Assembly: GCF_000011065.1 (NCBI RefSeq)
Contig: NC_004663.1
Span: 1,364,001-1,428,000, forward strand
From: Bacteroides thetaiotaomicron VPI-5482
GTDB taxonomy: Bacteria > Bacteroidota > Bacteroidia > Bacteroidales > Bacteroidaceae
DNA: 64,000 nucleotides
Direction of reading: 5' to 3'
Shown: one piece after another, positions 41,597 to 51,241 of the stretch
How the letters are laid out: each line of letters begins with the position of its first letter
How positions within the stretch are numbered: the stretch's first letter is position 1
Translations under genes and position numbers: made by a program
Notes under the pieces: generated by a model
Database searches by the model: none
Told to the model about the DNA's origin: nothing
What the model saw: the letters and a program-made list of their open reading frames with translations, nothing else

Positions 41597-44293
41597 TTAG
41601 AATTGAATACTAAGACCTAACGAATAGGTACGATATAAAGGATAGGTGCGTTTGTCGTCAATGCCCAAAGTGTTGCTTACTACATAACTGTTTATCATTG
41701 GAGTAAGACCGCTATAGCCTGTGATTGTTGCAAGGTTGCTAATGCCTGCCGAAAGACGCAATGACTTCACAGCCTTGGATTTCATTGGAATATTGTAGCC
41801 TATGGTAATATGTTCAATATTTACATAGTCACCTTTTTCCAACCAATAGTCTGAAACATTCTGATCAATAATATTTTTTTCAGGAGCACCCTTCAATACA
41901 TTGTAGTCAGGGAATATAGACATATTGGTATAAGCCAAGCCCGTGCCATTGAATATCTTATGACCGAAAGCACCATTTATCTGCATGGCAATATCAAAGG
42001 ACTTGTAACGGAAACTGATGTTTGATCCAATAGTTACCTTGGGGGTTGCCTGACCTGCTATATACCTGTCTCCGCCATCGCTAAAATCAATCTCGCCATC
42101 ATCATTCAAATCTTCAATATCGTAACTGTAGCCACCAAGTTCATTTTCTTTAAGCCCTTTGCAGTGAGGTAGATAGAATACCCCCAATGGCTGACCTACA
42201 ATCTGATATACTACATTATTGTCTCCACCGTTCTGACCTGCACCATAAAGCGAGCCAATCGGAGTAATATCTGAAGCTGTCATATGCATACCATTATACT
42301 CTCCACTAAGCGAAAGTAACTTATTCTTCTGGTAGGACATATTGAAGTTGATATTCATCTCCATATCCTTTCGTTGAATGGGAACTACCGAGATTCCTAG
42401 TTCGACACCCTGGTTAGACATCGAGCCGATATTTGCCATCAGTTTATCGAACGCAAAGGTCGGAACGGGAACATCATACTCATAGAGCATATCCGTTGTC
42501 TTTGAGTAATATAATTCCGAGGTAAGCATCAACCGATTATCCCATATACCTAAGTCAAAACCGATATTAAATGTTGAACGAGTCTCCCACTTAAGGTCCG
42601 GATTCGTGTTGCGTATACTTCCCATTGTTACGGTAGGTGCACCGTTGATGGATACGATACCATTCTCCTTTACGGTATTAAGTGTTGTATAGGATGTTAT
42701 ACCTCCAAGATTTCCTGACCGACCATATCCGGTTCTTAGTTTCAACATTGTTATAAAGTCAGTATCAGAGAGGAAGCCTTCTTTTTTTACATCCCAACCC
42801 AGTGATACTGATGGGAAGAATCCGAAAGTATTGTTATCGCTTACCATTGAAGAGCCATCTCCACGGAGTGCTGCCGCAATAGAATATCTATCCTTGTAAC
42901 TATATGTGACACTACCCATTATTGAAGCAAGTGACTGGTCTTCATAGCTACTGCTCGTACCACCGAAAGGACGCGATGATGTTGCTCCGATGTTATTATA
43001 GGAGAAATCATTTGTTGTTATTCCTTTTGCCTGCACCCATAAACCAGTCCTTACCTGTTTAAGATATTCTGCGCCAACAACAGCATCAAGGTGTGAGTCT
43101 CCCCAAGCATTGTTATATGAGAGGGACACATTTGTAAAGTAGTCTTCACCCTTGAACTCTCCACGATAAACATTGCCTTGCGCCCACACCCATGTAGGAC
43201 AAAATTGAGCATTTCCCGTAGATGAATATGAATAAGAGCCGAAAGCCGACAATATCAAATTGTCAAGGATATTAAATTTCAGCCCCAAATGTGTATTGAA
43301 ATTCCGTTCTTCGGAGTCATTTTTCTCATAGAGGAGTGCTCCGGGGTGGTTGATGTGTGATGCAGCCGAGTTCTTCACCCAGTTGCCATTAACATCAGTT
43401 CCTGCTGGATATGTAGGATTCTGTGCAGCTGCCGAGTAAAACAGCATTCGTGTATCGAAAATGTCGTGTATCTTTGACGAGTAGCCATATACACCAAAAT
43501 CGCCAACTAAGCGACCATCGAAAGCCTTTTGTGTAGCATCAAGTTTTACCACTAAATTTCGGTAATCGTTAACTTTGACAATTGTATTATGATCCATAAA
43601 ACCGAACGATGCTCGATAGTTTGAGTTTTCCGAACCACCGCTAAAAGCCAAGTGATGCTGATGTATCAAGCCCGTACGAGTAATTACATCGTGAAAATTG
43701 GTGTTGTAGCCACCATTATTGTAATCTAATCCAAGTGCCTCTGCTGTAGCTATATACTCCGGGCCGTTGAGCATTTGCAGATGTTTATACATTGACTCGA
43801 ATCCGTAGTTGCCATCATATGATATTTCGAAACCTCGCCCCGTTCCTTTCTTGGTCTTAATCTCAATTACACCTGAAGCACCACGGGAACCGTACATTGC
43901 CGTTTCGGTAGCATTCTTCAAAATAGTGAAACTCTCGATGTCTGCGGGATATATGGTAGATAGCGTAGCGATGTCAGATGTCACTCCGTCAATAATTACT
44001 AACGGGTCATTGCCACCCATAATGGATGTGGTACCACGCACACGGATACTATTCAGCATAGCGAGCCTGTCAGTCCCATTAGTGGTGACGTTCACACCGG
44101 CAGACTGACCACTCAATACATCCAAAGCATTATTCAATGGTCCCTTCTTGATATTCTCGGGCCTGATATGCTCTAATGATTTAGTCGCCGAAATGGTATC
44201 TTGTTTCTCTCTGATATTCTGTACTTGTGCATCAATTTTTTGAGCACTACAGATGAAGAACATTATGACAAGACAAAGACTGACTCTTCCCAT
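41597..44293 (-). CDS. SusC/RagA family TonB-linked outer membrane transporter
   Basis: An 898-residue SusC-like transporter. It starts MGRVSLCLVIMFFICSAQKI (signal peptide) and enters the plug almost directly: SLEHIRPENIKKGPLNNALDVLSGQSAGVNV, RVRGTTSIMGGNDPLVIIDG and TEMAMYGSRGASGVI-like ATETAMYGSRGASGVIEI. The usual N-terminal carboxypeptidase-like domain (about 90 aa) is missing. The beta barrel is complete to a final GLSIQF. It pairs with the SusD-like gene 12 bp downstream. A TACCTTTG promoter lies 258 bp upstream. Confidence 0.93.
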   Translation of the reverse strand: MGRVSLCLVIMFFICSAQKIDAQVQNIREKQDTISATKSLEHIRPENIKKGPLNNALDVLSGQSAGVNVTTNGTDRLAMLNSIRVRGTTSIMGGNDPLVIIDGVTSDIATLSTIYPADIESFTILKNATETAMYGSRGASGVIEIKTKKGTGRGFEISYDGNYGFESMYKHLQMLNGPEYIATAEALGLDYNNGGYNTNFHDVITRTGLIHQHHLAFSGGSENSNYRASFGFMDHNTIVKVNDYRNLVVKLDATQKAFDGRLVGDFGVYGYSSKIHDIFDTRMLFYSAAAQNPTYPAGTDVNGNWVKNSAASHINHPGALLYEKNDSEERNFNTHLGLKFNILDNLILSAFGSYSYSSTGNAQFCPTWVWAQGNVYRGEFKGEDYFTNVSLSYNNAWGDSHLDAVVGAEYLKQVRTGLWVQAKGITTNDFSYNNIGATSSRPFGGTSSSYEDQSLASIMGSVTYSYKDRYSIAAALRGDGSSMVSDNNTFGFFPSVSLGWDVKKEGFLSDTDFITMLKLRTGYGRSGNLGGITSYTTLNTVKENGIVSINGAPTVTMGSIRNTNPDLKWETRSTFNIGFDLGIWDNRLMLTSELYYSKTTDMLYEYDVPVPTFAFDKLMANIGSMSNQGVELGISVVPIQRKDMEMNINFNMSYQKNKLLSLSGEYNGMHMTASDITPIGSLYGAGQNGGDNNVVYQIVGQPLGVFYLPHCKGLKENELGGYSYDIEDLNDDGEIDFSDGGDRYIAGQATPKVTIGSNISFRYKSFDIAMQINGAFGHKIFNGTGLAYTNMSIFPDYNVLKGAPEKNIIDQNVSDYWLEKGDYVNIEHITIGYNIPMKSKAVKSLRLSAGISNLATITGYSGLTPMINSYVVSNTLGIDDKRTYPLYRTYSLGLSIQF

Positions 44294-44550
44294 CTTGATT
44301 CGTTAAATCTCTGTAGATTCCCCAGACCAGACAGTTAATAAATCTTATACGCAATGTATTATAAAGAGGGGGATTGGGAATCTGTACTATTTCCCTGCCT
44401 GTCCGTCCGCTTAGCCATTGTATATTTTTTTTGTTATTTCATATCAGTGATGCTGATAATCCAAACAAGAACAGAGTAAACATCTACCTCTTTTATACAT
44501 AAATCCTTTCCAAGGACTTTATAAGCGCAACCATTAACTACATTACATTA

Positions 44551-44558
44551 CAAAGGTA
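44551..44558 (-). promoter_or_regulatory. Bacteroides -7 promoter box for SusC/SusD
   Basis: The minus strand reads TACCTTTG, 258 bp before the SusC start. The long leader leaves room for post-transcriptional control. Confidence 0.5.
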
Positions 44559-45371
44559 ACAATAATTTGTCATTTGAAGAAATTTAGAAAAAAGAAAAAG
44601 TCATTATGCGTGATATTTTTTATTTAATTACGACATTTATCAAACACAAAAAATCATAGAAGGACAAAAATCTTTAAATGATTTGATTATAAACAAACTT
44701 TAAATAGTTAAATTGCAATAATACTATACCATGGTTGTTCTTTACCTTAATGTAATACTACTGTTATATATCTGGTCATTTATCTCCTTTTGTCGGATGC
44801 AAAGGTTGCCAAACCTCTTTTAGAAAACGAAAAGTTCAAGCGGTAAACCATTTGGAGCAGTTTCGTCCTCCGTTGGAGAGTAAACAGCTCCAAAACCTTT
44901 TCTTATTCATCGGCTTGGCTGAAAACTGCATCCGGCAACGGAGATAAACGACTGACGAAATAATAGCATAAAACAGCATAGCCCCCCCTTAATAAGGCAA
45001 TTTTATCAATGCTGTTTTCATTCTTTTCAGAGGACTATTATTTTCGACAGAGAGAAATTTGGCAAGCGGCAGATTTCACTCCCTCAAAAATAATAGATTT
45101 GAATTGCTGTCCTCTTGCCTTTATTGGAAATTGTAGTACCTTTGTAGTGGCTTGTGCGAACGAGCCAAGCAATGTGGAAAGATGGGAACATCGAACCATC
45201 AATAAAGTACCGAAAAGAGGGAAAATACCCTCTACCACCGCTCTTTGAGTGTTAAGAAATAATAAAAAGGTTAAATCTTCACCTTTTAGAATGTACCCCT
45301 AAAGGTTATGCCCATATTTCTGACTTATAACTCACAAAATATTGAGTAATAACTGGTTGCAAATACTATAA

Positions 45372-45399
45372 TCTTTAAATTGTTTCTGTTGCAAAGTTA
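45372..45399 (-). promoter_or_regulatory. Orphan copy of the aldo-keto reductase promoter
   Basis: 27 of 28 bases match 38821-38848, including TAACTTTG and the CAACAGAAA leader. No reductase gene follows; the next minus-strand gene is SusC, over 1 kb away. It appears to be the promoter left from a second reductase copy. Confidence 0.7.
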
Positions 45400-45461
45400 C
45401 CCTCCTGCGTATTCGCTTTGCTGTATCATAATCACGGATAGCATTACCATTTTCATCTGAA

Positions 45462-47069
45462 TTACCGCAAAGCATACCAGAAGAATTCCGAAATTTTTTC
45501 GAACGGTATCTTATCCATCCGGTCATACAAGTCTACATGATTGGCTCCGGGAACGATATACAGTTCTTTCGGTTCGCTGGCTTCTTGATAGGCATCCTCA
45601 CTGAAATAGCGCGAATGTGCATGCTCGCCTGCAATGAATAGCACGGGGCGTGGTGAAATCTCTTTAATCATGGCAAACGGATAGAAGTTCATCAATGCCG
45701 CCTGACTGGTAAAGCGTATACCTTGATAGCGCGGATGATAGCCACGCAAGGGGTTGCGATAGTAATCGAAAAACTCCTTCTGCACGGCATTGGCATTTCC
45801 CAGCAGTTTCTCCGGTGTGCCAAAGCGGATACGTGCTTCTCCCGTTTCTGCTTCCTTCCAACGTTGTTCGGCAACTTCATCCAACAGTTTGCGTCTTTGT
45901 TCATCCGTCATCGAATCCCCCAAACCGTTACGGGTGGCACGCCCCATATCATACATGCTCACGGTTGCCAATGCCTTGATGCGGGGGTCGAGAGAAGCCG
46001 CACAGACAGAGAACCCGCCGCTTCCGCAGATGCCAATCACACCGATACGGTTGCGGTCAATAAACGGTTGTAGTCCGAGCCAGTCTACAGAAGCACTGAA
46101 GTCTTCCACCAATGCGTCGGGCGATACCGTGTGACGCGGTTCTCCTCCACTTTCGCCTTGATAGGAAGCATCAAAAGCCAGAGTCACGTAGCCTCGCCGT
46201 GCCATTTCCTGTGCATAGAGTCCGCTACACTGTTCTTTCACAGCCCCGAACGGGTGTCCGATGATGAGGGCTGCATAGTGTTGCGCTTCATTGAAATCCT
46301 TCGGGAGGTACATTTCGGCGCAAAGCATGATATCATACCTGTTTTTATAAAAGACCTTACGGACAGTAATTGTCGGATCTGTTTGAAAAGTCTTTGCCGG
46401 TTCATCGGATTCAGAAAGCACCATTCCGTTCCGACAGCGTGCCGCCATGATAAGTACTTCGTCTATCTGAGCCTGTGTCACGCCGTTGTGCTTGGCATGG
46501 GCAATGTGAGTATTCAACTCATTCTTCACGCCGTCCAACACCGACAAGGCAGCCACAGTAGACAGTTCACGGGTACGCCAGTCGAGATTGTCACGGCTGA
46601 ATATGTCACCGAACAGATGAGCTTTCAGAAATTGGTCCAATGCCGGAGCAAATGTCAGCACTTCTCCTAGTGCCGGACGACCGAACAGTTTCAGCTGGTT
46701 TTGTCCACCGACAACAAACATATCCGAACTCTTTACCGGAGAAGGCTCCCGTCCGGCTTCATCCTTTATGCCTTGTGCTGCACGCTCTTTGGTGAGATTC
46801 ATCAGCGTAACCAATGCACCCATGCTGCGTGGAAAGCCGCAATAGGCATAGAGCTGGGTAAGTACTTCTTTTTCTTCGCTCACGGTCAGCCCACAGTCAA
46901 GTCCTCTGGCAAGGATCACTTTGAGGCTGTCCTGATTGCCACGTGCGGCATACATACTGATGGCGGCAATACTTTGTTCTTTCTTGCTTAACATATTGTT
47001 CTTGTTTTGTGCCTGCGTATAAACGATACAGCATATCAGGCAGGCGATGGTTGTAATTAACTTGTTCAT
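45462..47069 (-). CDS. Fusion of carboxymuconolactone decarboxylase-like and dienelactone-hydrolase-like domains
   Basis: A 535-residue secreted protein (signal MNKLITTIACLICCIVYTQA-Q). Residues about 25-235 hold two CMD/AhpD-type helical repeats (EKEVLTQLYAYCGFPRSMGAL; WRTRELSTVAALSVLDGVKNEL; HAKHNGVTQAQIDEVLIMA). Residues about 250-535 are an alpha/beta hydrolase with ALIIGHPFGAVKEQ and the elbow GVIGICGSGGF, where the nucleophile position looks like Cys as in dienelactone hydrolases. A late NHVDLYDR gives the His. CMD repeats lack a clear CxxC pair, so peroxidase activity is unlikely. The next gene upstream is a lactonase. Confidence 0.87.
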   Translation of the reverse strand: MNKLITTIACLICCIVYTQAQNKNNMLSKKEQSIAAISMYAARGNQDSLKVILARGLDCGLTVSEEKEVLTQLYAYCGFPRSMGALVTLMNLTKERAAQGIKDEAGREPSPVKSSDMFVVGGQNQLKLFGRPALGEVLTFAPALDQFLKAHLFGDIFSRDNLDWRTRELSTVAALSVLDGVKNELNTHIAHAKHNGVTQAQIDEVLIMAARCRNGMVLSESDEPAKTFQTDPTITVRKVFYKNRYDIMLCAEMYLPKDFNEAQHYAALIIGHPFGAVKEQCSGLYAQEMARRGYVTLAFDASYQGESGGEPRHTVSPDALVEDFSASVDWLGLQPFIDRNRIGVIGICGSGGFSVCAASLDPRIKALATVSMYDMGRATRNGLGDSMTDEQRRKLLDEVAEQRWKEAETGEARIRFGTPEKLLGNANAVQKEFFDYYRNPLRGYHPRYQGIRFTSQAALMNFYPFAMIKEISPRPVLFIAGEHAHSRYFSEDAYQEASEPKELYIVPGANHVDLYDRMDKIPFEKISEFFWYALR

Positions 47070-47093
47070 ATTGCTTTCTGTTTAGTGATGAAT

Positions 47094-48248
47094 TTATAAG
47101 AACTTGACAAACGCCGGTCTTTCCAGTCGGATATTTTTTCCCGTATTCTTCAGTAACCCCGTATTTCGGTTTCTTTCGAATATCTGTATGCAGTTGGCAT
47201 CCCTGCAAACCACTGCCAAATAGCAACCATCCGGAGAGATGGCAAAACTTCGCGGATAAAGACCTGTTGGCTGAAATCCTATTTGAACCAATGTTCCTTT
47301 TTGGGAATCAATGGAATAAACAATTATGCCATCTTCTTTCAAGTGCTTGGAAGCATAGAGGAATTTGCCATCGGATGAAACATGGATATCTGCATTTCCC
47401 TCTGCAACGAAAGGGTCGCAGACAATTGTTTGTAAACGTTCCAACTTGCCTTCATTATAGGAGAATACAGTTATTTTACCCGAGAGTTCACTGATGAGAT
47501 AAGCAAATCTGCCATTCGGGTGAAAACATATATGTCGAGGTCCTGAGCCGGAATCCATCTGTATGCGGACTACTCTTGATTCATCCAACAGAGAATGAGC
47601 CTTACCTGCTTCCGGTCGTTTGCCTATCGGAAACAGATAGATACAATCTGTTCCCAAATCGGTAGCAAGAAGGAATTTGCCATCAGGTGTAAAGGTCACG
47701 CAATGCAGATGCGATTGTTCCTGCCTTTTTTTATTCGGCCCATTTCCAGCAAAACGAATTATTTTTGTATCACGTTGCAACTTTCCTTTCTTATCCTGTG
47801 AGAATACCGTGATGCTGCCACCCTTATAATTTGCTGTCAGAACAAAGTATTCCTTTGGACTGAGAGTAATATAAATAGGAAGTTCACCGTCTGTAGATTG
47901 CGAGTTAAGCAGAGACAGCAGACCACTTTCCTTATCAAAAAGCAAAGCATTGGCAGTCGAACTTTTCCCTTCATCATCGCCTATGGCATAAATTCGATTA
48001 CCAGTGCTATCAGATGTAAGGAAAGCAGGATTTGAAATCCCTCTCAGCCCACACGGATAGTCGACATCGGCAGTTTGTCCGTCAAACCGGTACATTCTGA
48101 CACCTTCTTCGTCTGGCTTCATATAACATCCTACCAACAGAAATTTTGCATAAGTTCCCTTATCCGGGACATCTTCGGTTGACCGCGCTTGAATCGTAGT
48201 GAAGCTAAGCCATAAGATTAACATGACAAATAAAGCTTTTGGTTTCAT
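47094..48248 (-). CDS. Seven-bladed beta-propeller lactonase family protein (secreted)
   Basis: A 384-residue protein with signal peptide (MKPKALFVMLILWLSFTTIQA-R). It belongs to the lactonase family (PF10282), which includes 6-phosphogluconolactonase YbhE and fungal carboxy-cis,cis-muconate cyclase. Repeated blades with NPAFLTSDSTGNRIYAI, LHCVTFTPDGKFLLATDLGTD, GSGPRHICFHPNGRFAYLISE and VSSDGKFLYASKH are visible, including the conserved H-x-x-x-F-P-DG pattern. Export argues against a role in the pentose phosphate pathway. It is co-directional with the CMD-hydrolase fusion, 24 bp downstream. Confidence 0.87.
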   Translation of the reverse strand: MKPKALFVMLILWLSFTTIQARSTEDVPDKGTYAKFLLVGCYMKPDEEGVRMYRFDGQTADVDYPCGLRGISNPAFLTSDSTGNRIYAIGDDEGKSSTANALLFDKESGLLSLLNSQSTDGELPIYITLSPKEYFVLTANYKGGSITVFSQDKKGKLQRDTKIIRFAGNGPNKKRQEQSHLHCVTFTPDGKFLLATDLGTDCIYLFPIGKRPEAGKAHSLLDESRVVRIQMDSGSGPRHICFHPNGRFAYLISELSGKITVFSYNEGKLERLQTIVCDPFVAEGNADIHVSSDGKFLYASKHLKEDGIIVYSIDSQKGTLVQIGFQPTGLYPRSFAISPDGCYLAVVCRDANCIQIFERNRNTGLLKNTGKNIRLERPAFVKFL

Positions 48249-48505
48249 CTTATTTACCTTTTTGGTTTCACTTGCAAAATTACAGCATTCACATACTGAA
48301 GATTAGACCTCAATCACTGATAAAATTACCACTTTCATCGGGCTTGGACCGGGTTAAATGTTATCTGTGAAAATGGTAAGACAGTCTGTGATTAGGGTTA
48401 TATGTTCGTTGATTGAATGAACTAACTTTGTCGTCATGGAATAAAATAAATAAGGGATAGAAAAGAAACAGCTGTTCCTCAGACAGCAATGTCAATATAA
48501 ATACT

Positions 48506-48513
48506 TATTTTTG
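48506..48513 (+). promoter_or_regulatory. Bacteroides -7 promoter box for the AraC gene
   Basis: TATTTTTG (TAnnTTTG) 15 bp before the start codon at 48528; divergent from the lactonase gene. Confidence 0.45.
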
Positions 48514-48527
48514 TAAAAAACAAAAGG

Positions 48528-49448
48528 ATGGTTATGGGAGATATAACAAGAATAGATACAGTTCAGCAGTACTGCGACCTTTTCGAAGTCGAAGCTCTGC
48601 ACCCGTTGGTCAGCGTTGTGAATTGTTACGAGGTGCAGCCCATCAGACACTCAAAGAAACTGTACAACATTTATGCTGTGTTGCTGAAAGATACTGACTG
48701 CGGTACGATGAATTATGGACGGAGCCTCTATGACTATGAAAAAGGCTCCATGCTGTTTATCGCTCCGGGGCAGGTAATGGGTTCTGACGATGATGGCAGT
48801 CTGCACCAGCCGGCCGGATGGGCCCTGATGTTCCATCCCGAACTATTGCGCGGTACTTCCCTTGCACATATAATAAAAGAGTATTCTTATTTCTCATATA
48901 ATGCCAACGAAGCACTGCACCTGTCAGAACAGGAGCGCAAAGTAGTCATTGAATGTATAAACAATGTAGCAGAAGAATTGAGGCATCCTATTGACAAGCA
49001 CAGCCGTTCTTTGATTATTGATACCATGAAGCTTCTCCTTGACCGCTGCATCCGCTTTTATGACCGCCAGTTCATTACAAGGGAAAATGCCAACAACGAT
49101 TTGTTGGCGCGTTTTGAATTGTTGCTCAATAATTACTATCATTCTGCCTTGCCAACGAGTAAAGGTATTCCGACGGTACAGTATTGCGCTGACCAACTGT
49201 GTCTTTCCACCAATTATTTCAGTGACCTGGTAAAAAAGGAAACCGGTATGTCAGCAATCAAGCATATCCAGCAAAAAATTATGGATATAGCCAAAGAGCG
49301 CATCATGAACACGCAAAAAAGTATCAGTCAAATCTCAGATGAAATGGGTTTCCAATACCCGCAACATTTCACACGTTGGTTCAAGAAGATGGAAGGTTGC
49401 ACACCGAACGAATATCGCAATGAAATTATAAAACAAGCGATAAACTAA
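48528..49448 (+). CDS. AraC family transcriptional regulator
   Basis: 306 residues: an N-terminal cupin-type half (about 20-160, with LYDYEKGSMLFIAPGQVMGS and AGWALMFHPELLRG) and a C-terminal AraC HTH (VQYCADQLCLSTNYFSDLVK, SQISDEMGFQYPQHFTRWFKKMEGCTPNEYR). The same type of regulator in Bacteroides often neighbours aldo-keto reductase/CMD gene clusters. It is divergent from the lactonase-CMD unit, 279 bp apart, so it probably controls that unit. The ATG at 48528 (MVMGDITRID) follows an A/T-rich leader. Confidence 0.9.
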   Translation: MVMGDITRIDTVQQYCDLFEVEALHPLVSVVNCYEVQPIRHSKKLYNIYAVLLKDTDCGTMNYGRSLYDYEKGSMLFIAPGQVMGSDDDGSLHQPAGWALMFHPELLRGTSLAHIIKEYSYFSYNANEALHLSEQERKVVIECINNVAEELRHPIDKHSRSLIIDTMKLLLDRCIRFYDRQFITRENANNDLLARFELLLNNYYHSALPTSKGIPTVQYCADQLCLSTNYFSDLVKKETGMSAIKHIQQKIMDIAKERIMNTQKSISQISDEMGFQYPQHFTRWFKKMEGCTPNEYRNEIIKQAIN

Positions 49449-49516
49449 CTGGTCTTATCATCATTTATTCGTAGAGTCTCTTACAAATAATACTCTGGAT
49501 ATAACCAACAAAGCAA

Positions 49517-50443
49517 TTAATGAACAACTTTGAAATCTTGAACCGATAAACAAAAAAGTTTGATGATCTCCTGCATACACTTTTCCCATCGGATGAACAG
49601 CTGTTGTCCGGTCTTTTTCCTGCGGTAAGTCAGGATTCCGTTCGCAATGTCTCCCTTTTTCAGATAAGCCATGTCCACAAAGGACATCCCCCGTGTGTAA
49701 AAGCAGAACAGGAACATGTCACGTGCGAAATCAAGGTGGGGTTTCAGGGACAAGTCCAGTCTTTTGATACGCCTGATATCATTTAAATGAATGGCCCGTT
49801 TCAAGGTCTTTTCCACACCTGTATAAACAGACTTGAACAGGTTCCGCTGTCCGGTCAGTCCGTTCTCCACCGCACGGTTGTAGACCGCTTTCAGAATGCG
49901 CATGTAGAACGAGATTGTATTGGGTGAGTTCCCCCTGTTTTTCAGATAAGCCTCGTATTCCATGAGCAAGTCAGAGCTAAGTTCGCCAAACAGTATATCG
50001 CTACCTTTCATAAAACTGCTGAAACTTTTGAGCGCGGCTGTATAGGTTTCAGAGGTCCGTATCTTTCCCAAACGTTTCAGCCTTACTATCTGTTGCCGGA
50101 TATAGTCGTTAAACGAAGGTTCTTGTCCGCTGTCATGGAAACGTATGACGATATCATCCGCTGTAAACGGACCGGATTGGCTTAATGTCCTGATAGCCTT
50201 TTCCAGTCGGATTTTGTCCCGTCTTATCCGTTCCCCTACCGATAGAAGATAATTGTCCCGTTCCATCCCTGCAGGGTGTTGACAGGGAATGACCGCTTCG
50301 GAACGTTGGTCCCATTCCGAAGCGAAAAGTTTGTATCCGGTACTGATCTGCCTGACCACACGGTTATGAATCACCTGATAATACAGTGCGCCCTCCCTGC
50401 CTTCCGCGGACGAGGACCTGAATTTGGTTCTGATTGTTGCCAT
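49517..50443 (-). pseudogene. Tyrosine recombinase (Bacteroides invertase/IME type), C-terminus truncated
   Basis: From the ATG at 50443 (MATIRTKFRSSSAEGREGAL) the product is 308 residues. It has the N-terminal arm domain, a SAM-like core (FNDYIRQQIVRLKRLGKIR, NSPNTISFYMRILKAVYNRA) and box I with Arg (CFYTRGMSFVDMAYLKK), then RKKTGQQLFIRWEKCMQEII. Intact relatives continue about 80 residues with the HxxR and Tyr motifs; here the sequence runs into unrelated codons after about 49560. It is probably inactive. It abuts the mobilisation genes on the same strand, as in intact mobilisable elements, and the break marks the border with the AraC cargo block. Confidence 0.88.
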
Positions 50444-50450
50444 AGTGCAG

Positions 50451-51212
50451 TCATTTTGAATTGGGATTGTCCAGTTGCTTCCTGATTTCCTGTGCCTCCC
50501 TGAACAGCCGGTGCGCCAGACTGTCCTTGTAGGCTGCCATTTCATGGTTACGGATGCGGTTCCTGACCGAGTCCTCAAAAGCGGTCACCAGCCTTTCCAC
50601 ACGCCGGATCTTTTCCTCGTCCCGCTTGATGGTGAAATGCTTCTCAAGGAAGGCGATGTCGGGATCATCCCCCGGCAGGCAGATCCTGATGGCTCGGTAT
50701 TTCAAATCGGCATCTTTCAAAAGCCGGTTCGTGCGGTACTGGTTGCAGTTGGTCCAGACGGAAATGATCAGTGCCAGGATCAGTGCTGAAGCTGTCGTTA
50801 CCACTGCCTTGGATGCGCTTTCCAGACGGTAGGTCACCAGTCTGCGCTCCGGTTCCTTTTTCAGCAGGACCATTCTCTCATCCAGCCGTCTCACTGTCTC
50901 CTTTACAGCTTGGCAGTCTTGACTCAGGCAGTATCTAATCTTTTCCATCTCCCCGGCAAACGTTTCGGCAGACAACGGCCAGCCTTCCGACAACCGGACG
51001 GTATGGTTACGTACCGCTGCTATTTCCAAGCCGTTTTTCTCCACCGCGGATTGCAGGCGTTCCAGACGGATTTTCAGTTCCGCAATCCCTTCCGGGGAAC
51101 TGGTCCGGTTTCCAACTGCGGGGCTTGTGCCTTCCACGGGCAGCGTCTCCACTTTCTTCTCGATCCTTTCAAGGCATCCGTAGATGCCTTCCAGATAATT
51201 TTCCTCTTTCAT
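50451..51212 (-). CDS. Mobilisation-module membrane protein, coiled coil plus one TM
   Basis: 253 residues. The N-terminal half is rich in helical heptads (IAELKIRLERLQSAVEKNGL, QAVKETVRRLDERMVLLKK). One hydrophobic helix lies at about 135-155 (AVVTTASALILALIISVW). A basic C-terminal half (RDEEKIRRVERLVTAFEDSV) follows. No enzyme motif is seen. It stands between the relaxase gene (29 bp) and the truncated recombinase (8 bp), a position such proteins occupy in Bacteroides mobilisable elements; a role in bringing the relaxosome to the membrane is an inference. Confidence 0.72.
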   Translation of the reverse strand: MKEENYLEGIYGCLERIEKKVETLPVEGTSPAVGNRTSSPEGIAELKIRLERLQSAVEKNGLEIAAVRNHTVRLSEGWPLSAETFAGEMEKIRYCLSQDCQAVKETVRRLDERMVLLKKEPERRLVTYRLESASKAVVTTASALILALIISVWTNCNQYRTNRLLKDADLKYRAIRICLPGDDPDIAFLEKHFTIKRDEEKIRRVERLVTAFEDSVRNRIRNHEMAAYKDSLAHRLFREAQEIRKQLDNPNSK

Positions 51213-51241
51213 CTTTCAAAGTTTTTTGTTATACATATGGT

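Larger units (their letters stand above)
44294..45461. other. 1.2-kb gene-poor region with promoter boxes and an AKR promoter copy
   Basis: No convincing gene; two short open frames around 45009-45248 on both strands have no recognised family. TACCTTTG on the minus strand (44551-44558) probably serves SusC. TACCTTTG on the plus strand (45137-45144) faces the opposite way; an AGAGGG/CCCTCT hairpin follows at 45216-45233 without a T-run, so a short RNA of about 90 nt is conceivable. A 28-bp copy of the AKR promoter lies at 45372-45399. Confidence 0.4.

Noticed and set aside
39968..44293. Classical polysaccharide utilisation locus
   Set aside because: SusC and SusD are present but no glycoside hydrolase, SusE/F or hybrid two-component regulator is seen, so glycan use is not supported.
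45144..45200. GTGCGAACGAG segment resembling a group II intron 5' end
   Set aside because: No reverse transcriptase gene, domain V or 3' boundary is nearby, so the short match is not enough.
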